From positions 9,912,581 to 9,976,580 of the forward strand of contig SSBO01000003.1 of NCBI GenBank assembly GCA_005281725.1: 64,000 nucleotides of DNA, in the 5' to 3' direction. The notes under the pieces were generated by a model. That model worked only from the letters and a program-made list of their open reading frames with translations. It was not told where the DNA came from and ran no database searches. The DNA is from Wuchereria bancrofti (taxonomy: Eukaryota; Nematoda; Chromadorea; Rhabditida; Onchocercidae). The translations under genes were made by a program, and so were the position numbers. How positions within the stretch are numbered: position 1 is the first letter of the stretch; every line of letters starts with the position of its first letter. This document shows, piece after piece, positions 51,006-61,591 of this stretch.

Positions 51006-53753
51006 ATGGTTGAATACGGTGTAAACGTCACAAATAAATTTGGATTTTTGTCTGACGACGGTAAGTACTAAAAGTTTTTATATAAACAAAAGATATAGCT
51101 TGTAGTATATGTAGGATATTTGTAGTATATGTAGGAATTTAATGCATATTGTTGTTTGTAGTATATCTAGTAATTTAGTCCACATTGTTGTTATTGTAAC
51201 GTAAATGGTTTAAAAAACATTTTTGTTCAATTTTTTAGCAAATTATATCATTTCCCAGCATAATTTGACTAATATTATTGAATTTAATTCTTAGTTTTTG
51301 TCTTATAATAAACATACCTAAAATTGATATGATTTGTTCAGCGAAACATTTTGTTGAGCAGTAGAAGAGATGGTAAATGAAATCATCGTTACTTAACAAG
51401 TTTTTGGCTAGTTGCTATTTTGGTAGAAATGATGATGCGCGATACAGTGGGAAGCAAGTTATATTGCAGAGGTGGATGATCCGGAAGTGATATTCAGGAA
51501 GGCTGAAGCTTTGAGTAAGAAAGAGGAGAAAACCGCAAGTCAGAAAAAAGCTGATAAGAACGCTGCAGCAAAGAAGAAGAAGGAAATCACTTCAGGAGCG
51601 GTGATAACAGCTGTGGCAAAGGAAACTGAAGTTAAGAAACAGCCGCAGCTGCCAGTTGCTGGAATGAAGAAGAATGACTGTAAGCTGGAATCTGAAATTT
51701 TTCTTGAACATGATCTTTGTACCTTAATGATTAAAAATGAAAGTTGGATAGATTAGTTATTAAGTTTCTGATGATGGTTGGAAAAATACGCGGCCAATAT
51801 TTAATCAGGAGTTATGAAAGATATTAATTGATTTACTTTTTTCTGCATGCGAAGTTTTTAGGAATCGATTGCCGTTTTGGATTATTATTTGCATGTCCCA
51901 TTTCCATATTTATTATTTTAGTCAACAAAGAGAACAAGGAAAATCGTCCAGATGGAGAGCGAGGCCGTGGAAGGGGAAGAGGTCGTGGTGGTATTAGTCG
52001 TGGCCGAGGCTTTGTACAACAGTTTGACAATACGCGCCCAACATTTGATCAGGTTTACTGAATAGATCTGAACAAAATTCATTTTGTCTTAGTTATGTTC
52101 GGCATAATTTTTATATTGAGCATCACGGGTAAACACTGAACAAAAGATATATAAATGAAGATATATGATGTGGTTACTTTATGTTTGCAGATTTTATTCT
52201 TATATTTGTATACTATATGGTTTAATCATAATGTTCAGAATGGTGAGCGTGATGTGATGGCTGAAAGGTTCGGTGAAGGAAGGGGACGAGGACGTGGTCG
52301 CGGAAATAGAGGACGACCAACTTTGTAAGTTGTCATAGAAATATACTGAAATCCCTAGCTAGTTTTTTTTTTGGTGTTTGTTCTTGGCAGTGTATCTTTT
52401 TCCTAATTTTAGAATTTAGTTACATTTGTATGGAGATGTCCTTTGGATTTCATTTTTTCCAAGGGCAACTTTTTCAGTTTTCGAGTGTTAGGATTTTCTA
52501 CAAAACTAATTGAATTTCAGCCGAGGTGGACGAGGTGGAGTGCGAAATTTTGATGGAGATCAGGACCATAATATGATTGACTTACAGCCGGAGTTGAATG
52601 GCAACGGAAATGTTGATCAATTTGGTTGCGAACGTCAAAATTTCACGGGTTAGTTTTCGATTCAGCATATGTTTGAGAAATTGTAGGGAACGCATGATAG
52701 AGGAAAAACAAGGTCGTAACTTCATGAATCATGTGATTAAATTTATGACAGATTTTGGAACGTATCGTGGCTCATATCGAGGTGGACGAGGCGGATTCCG
52801 TGGAAGCGATCGTGATGGTGAACGTGAACGGCCTGTATTCCGTGGTGGACGTGGAGGACGCGGTGGGCGTCAGTTTGAACGAATGAGTGGGTCGGATCGA
52901 ACTGGTATTAAAGCAATGGATAGAAAAGATGGTTTTGGGAAAGGTAATTGGGGAACTGATCAAGATGAAGTAAATGGGCAAAACGAACAAATGAATGACG
53001 GTACGGAAGGTATAATTCAACTTAATTCTCATTATTAATTATAGATCGTTTAACTGCTAGAAGAGCTTTGCTAAATGACTACTAAAAAAACCTGGACAAA
53101 TGTATAACATCCTTCTCTGTGAACAAATTTTTCTTTTTTTATGATATAAATTTTGGTAGAATTTATTTGTCATCACAGAAGTGAATAAGAGTACAATTCT
53201 TGCAGTTGTCATGAAGGATGAAGATTCTACACCGCGTGAGAAAACTCAGGAAGAACTACGTTTGGAGGCTGAAGCTGAAGCACGTGCTAAGCAACTTACT
53301 CTGGATGAGTTCAAGGCACAAATTGCCTCCAAGCGTTCGGAGCCTCATTTCAATATACGTCAAGCTGGTGAGGGTACTAATGATAAGGATTTTGGAAAAC
53401 TTGTTCCTCTTAACAAACCGGTTGTGGAAGAAAATTCTGAGGAAGAAATCGTCGTCGTAGTACGTCTCTTCAATTTAACTTTTTTTTTTCGAATTTAATT
53501 CTTCAAGGAAGTATAATGACCCAGCAATGTGTATTTTGCATTGATGTTGTTTCAGCGTCGTGAACCTCGTACTAAACGACTGGATATCGAGATCAATTTT
53601 ACGGATGAGCAACGTGGTGGACGTGGTGGTCGTATAAGAGACGGTTTTAGAGGTGGACGCGGTTCTCGTACAGGACGAGAAAATCGTAATCCAAAGCAAG
53701 TGCAAACATTTGAAGTATCTGCTGATGCTTTTCCTGCACTTGGAAGTCAGTAA
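51006..53753 (+). CDS. vig-1: VIG-1 / SERBP1-HABP4 family RNA-binding protein
   Basis: Eight exons: 51006-51060, 51470-51679, 51922-52052, 52239-52324, 52521-52648, 52752-53009, 53179-53459 and 53556-53753; all phases agree, 448 residues. The N-terminus MVEYGVNVTNKFGFLSDD is the conserved start of the family (the Stm1-like region). A Lys/Ala-rich helix follows, then four RGG-box blocks split over exons 3-6 and 8. The signature FERMSGSDRTGIKAMDRKDG followed by NWGTDQDE matches the SERBP1 core. Exon 7 is an acidic helix (TQEELRLEAEAEARAKQLTL). In other animals the family binds mRNA and idle ribosomes; C. elegans and Drosophila VIG was found with RISC. The C-terminal QTFEVSADAFPALGSQ is also typical. 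AATAAA occurs 27 bases after the stop. The GC-rich RGG codons stand out against the AT-rich introns. Confidence 0.93.
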
Positions 53754-55655
53754 TTCATGCAGAGCTCGCATAACACGGAAATAAAACGGAGAAGAAAAAT
53801 TTGTTAATTTTGAAGGCAATGAATTAACTAATCCTTGGCTATTCGCCAGTAACCTAATTGCTTACACACAAAATATTTTAACGAAGTTTAGTATTGTATG
53901 TAGAATTTTTTTTTTCTTTTTTTTTTTTTTTTTTTCATTCTCTCATGTTCTTGCCTTCTTCATCGTCCCTCCATTTGTTACATCGTTCAGAGTGAAGGAG
54001 AAGAAGGTGAGAGGCATGATATGCATTCAGGATATTTCGATGTAACGAAGATTTTCTCCTTCATTACTTTTTTGTTTCTGTCTGATCAAAAATTAAATCA
54101 CAATTTGATCTGTTCTAAGTAAGATAATCTTTAATATGTCCCAATAGGCTACAAATGTTTTGTTTCTGTTTTTTTTTCCCCAAATTTTATTATTTTTTAA
54201 ATTTTAAAATGTTTTTGTTTCCTTATCTGTTTTAACACACAAACTACGAATCATTGTCCTAATTTTCCTTTATGTTGTAAATGATTGTTTGAAAAGAAGT
54301 AAACAGAATTTGTTGGTAGGATGAAGTCCATATTTTTCTTTTTTGTTTTCCGTTTTCCAATTGGAATTTTTTTTTTTCTTTTTACTTATTAGCGAAACAA
54401 AACAAAAGTATACGAATCTTGCTTTTTTTTTTATTTTTTGGATTGTATTTCGAGTTTTCAGGACGAGTTTTACTTTTTCTTTGTGCAAAACAGTTGTCTT
54501 TAAAAAAAAAAAAAATTTTTGTTGAGAACTGTTTCTGTAGCACACACATTATTAATGCCATTTGATTTTCCGATGATTGGAAATGGGTGCATGACGTTTG
54601 GACACAAATTAAAGTTGTGGTTTGGGAACAGGTGTTGTTGATGTTTTCTTTTAATTTTTGGACAAATTTAAGATATCCATTTGTTGGGTAGTATCAGGAT
54701 CCATTTATGATCTAATGCATATCTTAATCCTATCATCAAATCTGATAAGCGATTTCAGTTTGTGCATTTTATAACGATGAACAATTGCATAAGCTAAATT
54801 GTTTATTTAAGATGGAACGATTATAGAGAATAAATTTTCCATGGTTAATTTCATAAATTAACCATTCAACATTTTCCTATGTTTGTTTATTAGTGGTAGA
54901 AAAAGGAAAAACAAAGTGAGTGATAAAAATATCAGCGCACTAAAACAAAAGAAGGAAAAGAAAGAAGGAGGGGAGATGATGGATTAGCATCAAGTATAAG
55001 ATTGAATGAATTTTTTTTTTTTTGCATTTTGAGCTAATTTCTTGAAGCAATAATTTATGAAACATTTTAGATTTAAAATTATAAATTGTGTCTGAAAAAT
55101 TATTCTACAATTTCTATTATTATTTTTTAAATCGTTTAACGATTAATTGGTGCTTCTATCCGTCTAATTCACTTTTAATTTGTTTTTTTTTTTTTTTTTT
55201 TTTTTTTTTTCTGAAATCATTGAGAAAGATAAATTGAATGTTGCATAATTTCTAGTCTTTTTGTTTTATTTTCTTAAATTAATTTCTTAATTTAATCTTA
55301 TCTTTCGTTCTGAAGTAATTCGTTAAGTAACATAAATTTTTTTTATAGCATACAAGTGAGCAATTATAAAATATACAAAAAAAAAAAGACAAATGATTAC
55401 TGTACATAATTTGATTAGTAATATTAATATTAAATTGCTTTTTTCACTTATTTTAACATTCTTCCCTTTCTTTTTCCTTACTTTTGCTTTTGCTTTTTTT
55501 TTATAAGAATGAAATTTAATTTTAACAAAATTTAACAAAATAATATTTACAAATCAAATAATAATATTTCTATAATTTCAACCGTAACTAAAAAAAGAAG
55601 AAAAGGAAATAAACCTTTAACCTTTCGTAGATGTTTTTTTTTTTTCTAGGAATAT
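53754..55655. other. convergent intergenic region rich in poly-T
   Basis: Between vig-1 (+) and the AMPK gamma gene (-). Long T-runs at 53910-53935 and 55180-55212 and A-runs near 54500 and 55378. No coding exon supported. Confidence 0.6.
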
Positions 55656-58600
55656 TCAATTTTTAGCAATATCAGTAGTATTATCAGTATTAATATTAGT
55701 ATTACTAAAAGTTGATGATAAATTAGTATATAAAATATGTGAGATAAAATCTGATAATGATATTGCACCAGTTAATGTACCATTTTTTGGATTAATAACA
55801 AATACACATCGACAATCTTTTCGACTAAGAGCAAAATCAAGAATATGATTAACTGTATCAGTTTCTGATAAAAATATCATTGGTTGACGATTTTTAATTG
55901 CTTCAATTGTTGTTAATTTCTTAGATTGTTCCTAAAAAAAAAATTGATAAATAAATAAATTTATGAAAATAAATTATTTTTGAATAATTAATTAAGAAAG
56001 AAAAAAATAAATTACTTTTTTTCCTTCACTAATTATTCATTATTCGTATAAATATTCTAATATCTTTTTTTTTTCTTTGATCTTTTTTGATTAATATAAT
56101 GTGTGTATTATTTCTTTTTCTTTTAATCCTTTTTTTTTTGTTTTATTTTTTATTTTAAATTACAAGAAAAATGGTAAAAATTAATTGTTAAATTTTTCAT
56201 TTCTTATTTAAGACATTTATATTTATTATTAATTTTATTTCAAATATTAATTATTTCAAAATTACTTTAAAACTTTTAGCATCAGCAAGAGCATAAGCGA
56301 TATCTGTTTTGCATATCACATCCACTGGACGATTTTCATCATCAATTATTGGTAAACTAGAGATACGATAATCAAGCATTTTTCGAGCTACCATTTCCAG
56401 ATTATCCTTTTCAGAAACCTATAATAATTTTATTAATAATTAACAATAATAATAACAATAATAATAATAATAATGATAATGGTAATAACAGTACTGATAA
56501 TGATAATTAATGCATTAATTGTTGATTAAAAAAAATGCAAAGTTAATTTCAAGGAAGCAATTTTTTTAATTCTTTACTAATTAAATGAATCTCGTAACTT
56601 TTTTTTTTCACAATTTATTCTTTTAAATTGTTTATTTAAATTATAATTGGAATATTTTCATAATTCATTAGAGACTGCTACTGTATTGTGATTTCTAATT
56701 TTGCTTTATTTGAATTCATAATTAGAATAAACTTTGAGCAATGATTTTAATTTGATATTTTTTTTTTAAAAATTATATACACAATTTCTTCTTTTGTATG
56801 AATATTATATCATGAAAAATCAGGAAAAAAAATTTGATCACTTAAAATATGATCAAATTTCCTTTCGAAAATCCCGCGATATCGCGGCATTCAATTATTA
56901 TTCCTTCTCTTTTTTTCTTCTCTATTTCCTATTATCGCTTTCAACAATTCATCTTTTACTTTTTTTTCTCTCTTTACAACAATTTCTCTTTTCATTGTTT
57001 CATCATTTGCAAAAAAAAAACAAAAAACAAAACAAAAATAAAAATAAAAAAAATGAATTTTGCATTTTTTTTTCGTTTTTTTTCATGCTCTTTCTTCCTA
57101 ATTTAATAATATTATAACAACAAATAAATTAATATTAAATGTTCGTTAATTATTACATTAGCAAATTAATTAAGCAATTGACAGTATAATCATTTAAATT
57201 GTGAAAAAAGAAGGAAAAAAAAAGAAAGGAATTCATTAACTTACCGTATGCAAATTTTTCCATGTCCCAATTTTTGATTTTTTAATATCCCAATCAAGCC
57301 AAGATGCAAAATGTAATGAACGATTCTGAAAATTTTTTTAAATTTTTTCATTTTTATTATTTCATTGCAATTTGATTTAAAAAAAAAAAGTAATCGCTAA
57401 ATTTCAATTTAGCCTAATTGTAATTTATTAATTGTATCTAATATTGAAATGAATAATAGTTATTGTTAAGCTTTGATAAAAGTTATTAATAATTGATTAA
57501 ATTAGCTAATGACTAAAACATTTATTCATATTTGTATAATAATTTTAGATACACTGAAATAAATTAAACAAAATTTTTAAAAAAAGTCAACTAATCAAAT
57601 TAATTAATTTAAATTAATTAACTTGTTTATGAACTGCTTGTAAAATTCGTTTAATAGTAAGTAAATAGAGAATATCACCAGTTTGATCTGGATAGATTAC
57701 TATTCGATGAATACGATTAGAGCAAAATTCATGACATGCTTCTAATAATCTAAAAGAAAATTTTTTTTTATCACTTTTGAAATGAAATTTTAAATTAAAC
57801 AAAAAAAAAAACAATTTTTATCAAGTTTCAATATTTAAAAAAAACCTTTTTTTTTTTCTCTTTAATTTATGAACAAAAGAACGGTTATCACTTTTTTTTA
57901 ATTTATAATATTTTATATGGAAGAATTTTTATAACAATATCAAGACAGGGAAAAAAATTTTTTTTTTTAAATTTAAACAAAAAAAAAGAAATAAAATTAA
58001 TTGTAAATATTTTACGCTAATTAATCAAATTTTATAAATTAACTAAACGAATTTTATATAACTAAATTTCATAAAAATTGAAAGAAATATCAAAAAATAG
58101 AAAAAAATAAACAAATAAATAAATAAATAAACTAACTTGCATGAACCATCAAGCCAAACTAATTGATTAGCAGAAATAGCTTCTTCAACGGTTGTTGATT
58201 CTTCGCTTGTTTGTGATAAAAGTGAAATAAGAAAATCAGTAAGCGTAAGTATCGCAATAACACTTTCACGTTTACTACACCATACAACAACTGAACCAAC
58301 GCCCCATTCGATTAACACTTTGAAAGCTTTTTGCAACTTAAAATAAAAAAGATTTAAAAAAAAAAAATGGAAAATAAATTCGACAGAAAAAAAGAAAGTA
58401 TGAATTAAATTAAGTGCTAACATGGTTATGTATATATGAATAATTGAAAAATTTTTTTGTTGCAATTATAATTTGCAATTTTTGTTTGTAATTTACATTT
58501 GGTTTTGTTTTTCATTTTGTTTTGTTTCTTTGCTTTTTTTTTTTTTTTTTTTTTCGTTAGATTTGATAAATGAAATTTGACAGAAAAAAAAACTGATAAT

Positions 58601-61591
58601 GAAAAAAAAAGGGTAGGAATTAAATTAAATGCTAACATAGTTATGTATATATGAACAAATAAAAAATTTTTTGTTGCAATTATAATTTGTAATTTTTATT
58701 TATAATTTAAATTTACATTTGGTTTTGTTTTTTTTTTTTTTTGCTTTTTTTTGCCCTTTTTTTTTTTTTGTTTTGGTTAGATTTGATAAATGAAGGATGT
58801 CATTTTTTTTTCAGTTCTTTACTTTTTTTCTTTTTTTTGTTTGTTTTCTTTCTTTACTGCTCAAATTGTTATGATATTATTTATTAAAAATGTAATCAAT
58901 AATTTTAATCATTTCATTCATAATTGTTAATGAAAATAATTTAAAAATTGTTTCAATTTAAAGAAAAATAAATGAATAAAAACTTTATGTGCTGTTTAAT
59001 TAAAAATGTTTAGAAAATGAAAATAAAAAAAATCCGGCAAATTAATGATTAAACTGATTTGCGAGAGGGAAAGAGAGAGAGACAGAGAGAGAGAGAGGGA
59101 GAGAGAGAGGAAAATGAAAGAAAGAAATTGATTTTCTTAAATGACAGAAAAAAAAAACAAAAACAAAAGGAAAATTATGAATTATATTTGATATATTTTT
59201 AATATGTGAATTTAAATTTTAAAAATTAAAATTTTTTGTACAAATATAAAACTGAAAAGATTACCTTTACTTTACTATCCACAAGAATAACTCTACCAGC
59301 ATGTGGCGCTAATTCATAACAATCTACCACTTTCATGTATTGCTTATATGGGTCTAAATTATTATCTGAAATTTAAAAAAAAAAATTACTTTTCTTTTTT
59401 TTCTATTTAATAAAAAAATTTTAATAAAAGAAAGACAAACCATCTAATATATTAAATTATAACAAACATGCCAAATTTAAAATATGTCAAAAGAATATTA
59501 AATTCAAATCATATCGAATTAAAAAAATCTATCAAATATGTCAGTTATAAAGTGCCAAATTTCAAATACATTAAAGTATATCAAATATCAGAAGAAAAAA
59601 ATTCAAAATTAAAGATATTATTGCTACACATAATTAATTCATTTTTGAGTTCGAGTTTTTTTGAACATATAATAATTAATTCATTTGATTATTTTTATTA
59701 ATAGAATGGATAAAATTTATTTCAGCAAACTTAAAAATTGAAATTTGAAATAAAAAATGAAAATACCTAAAAGGCCAATAACATCTACTGATACCGGACG
59801 TGAAGTTTTCCGTAAAATTAAAAAATCCTAAAATATTGATTGTAATTTAAACAAATTAATCATAGTCATGAATTATGATAAAAGTTTTTTTCTATCACAA
59901 ATCTGAAAAAATAAGAAAATTGTCAATGATAAAACATTCGACAAATGCAATTAATTGATTGTAAAAGGATTTTATTCATTTATTTTTTTTATTTCTAAAG
60001 AAGTCGAGATAAAATTTTATGTAATTTAATTAAATCGAATTCCCGAATTTTTGTCATTGAAAGAAAAAATGTAGCCAATACATTTTATTTTTTTTATAAA
60101 TATTTTGCATGTTTATTTTGCTTTTCATCTTAATTTATAAGATCTCACTAACTTATTTTATTACAAAATGTTTAAATTTAAGTTAAAATTAATATGTGAA
60201 TTTAAATGAAAATAAAGTCAAAGTTAGCATAATAACATCAATTCAAATCAATAGCATAAAGATCAAACTAGATCGAATTTCAAAATTGGTAGATAAATTT
60301 AAATTAAGTGAAAATTAATACGCAAATTTAAACACTCAAATGAAAATCAAAAAATCCGTGCAGATCAAAATTAGCACGCAAAGAGTAAAAATTTAAATCA
60401 AATTAAAATTGGCTGAGCATTTTGTATTTTAAATCAAGTCATAATTGATATATAAATCGACATACTATAGACGAAACCAAAATTCAAATATAAATTTAAA
60501 TTCGTATTGAATTGAAATCAAAATTAGCATGCAATTTTAGATTTAAATCAAAATTAGCACTCAAATTTAAATTTAAAATTGAATTCAAACTAATATGTTA
60601 ATTTAAAAAAAAAAAAAACAAACAGAGCTATTTGAACGTGGCCGACGAAATGCTCTTGCATCATCGTAAAGATCGTATGATTCGCTATCATCACGTAAAT
60701 CATAAACTGATTCCACTGGACAACATTCAATCTAAGTAGGAAATGATAAAGATTAAATTTTATCATTGATAAGGCTAATATTCTAATCATTCTTATCATT
60801 TTAGAATGAATTATCATTGATATTTAGATACGATTTGTTAAAAATTAAAATGTAGAAAGCGAATTTCATATAGTTACAATCTTATCATTCTATAAAAAAT
60901 TATTATCATTGATAAACAGAATGTGATTTTTTTGAAGTTTTGAAACGGATTATTACATGAATTATCTGAAGAGTAATTGAATATTGAATTAAATCAATTC
61001 AATAATTTTGTTTAATTTCATTTGATGAAATAAATGTAATGCAAAAAGTGTAATTTTATCTGATTAATTTCAAATTGAACAAGAAGGAAAATGTGTTATT
61101 GCAGTATTTTCTTTTATTTTTTTTTCTCTTTTTTCCTTAAATTCTAATTTAATATTTCGAAAAAAATAAGAAATGAAATTTAGTTCGTTTCAAATAGCAA
61201 AAAAACTTTTTACACAGTATAATTTGTAATTTCTCATTTTCCATTATTTTTTATTAAATAATTAATAAATATTAAAATTTTATAATTTATAAATTTCTTA
61301 ATTTTCTTTCCTCATCTAAAATTTACTCATAATAATTTTATCATTATAGCAGCAATAAATAGAAAGAAATTGAAATGAATTTTTTTACAAATATAACGAA
61401 AATAAAAAAAAATACTTTCAAAAGAAATGTATGAAAGAGTAAAAAAATTAAATTAATTATAAGTTTTAAAATTTATGCTAATTATACCTGAACACGTCGT
61501 AATGGCTTATTTATAGGTGGCCATGGAACTTTTTGCTTTTCATTACTACCCATTGATTCACTTCGTTGACGTCCAACTAAAACTCGTAAAC
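55656..61591 (-). CDS. AMP-activated protein kinase gamma subunit, divergent nematode type (5' incomplete)
   Basis: Nine exons found: 61591-61488, 60731-60624, 59827-59767, 59365-59265, 58336-58137, 57749-57623, 57325-57245, 56418-56266 and 55931-55656, all in phase, at least 402 residues; the first starts in phase 1, so an earlier exon is missing. The order matches AMPK gamma: a variable N-terminus, then DPYKQYMKVVDCYELAP (the YxxFMKSHxCYDLIP position), then four CBS motifs: CBS1 VGSVVVWCSK with LTLTDF, CBS2 NRIHRIVIYP with LYLLTIKRIL, CBS3 YRISSLPIIDDENRPVD with KTDI, CBS4 CRCVFVINP with SLSDFISHI. The gamma subunit binds AMP/ATP and regulates the kinase. CBS1 lacks the Arg of VRAAP (human R70), and CBS4 has Cys-Arg instead of His-Arg (H298/R299), while CBS2 keeps HR and CBS1 and CBS4 keep the Asp. 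Most like the divergent C. elegans aakg-4/aakg-5 group as I recall it. Confidence 0.88.
58400..58800. repeat. two-copy diverged duplication, about 215-bp period
   Basis: Both copies run GAATTAAATTAAGTGCTAAC, ATGGTTATGTATATATGAA, then TTGTTGCAATTATAATTTG, a long T-rich part, then GTTAGATTTGATAAATGAA. Copy 1 is 58402-58580 and copy 2 is 58617-58797. They lie in the intron between the fourth and fifth exons of the AMPK gamma gene. Confidence 0.75.
60165..60600. repeat. degenerate repeat field in an AMPK gamma intron
   Basis: Words such as AAATCAAAATTAGCACGCAA and TTTAAATTTAAATC recur about seven to eight times with irregular spacing of 45-60 bases. Confidence 0.5.

Noticed and set aside
51828..51921. 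N-terminal extension of the vig-1 exon 3 frame
   Set aside because: This part precedes the TTTTAG acceptor at 51921 and is intronic; splicing from 51679 keeps the family sequence.
52772..53032. 86-residue - strand ORF
   Set aside because: Antisense of the RGG-rich vig-1 exon 6.
56794..57117. 107-residue + strand ORF rich in Phe, Lys and Asn
   Set aside because: Lies in an AMPK gamma intron on the other strand and is made of T- and A-runs.
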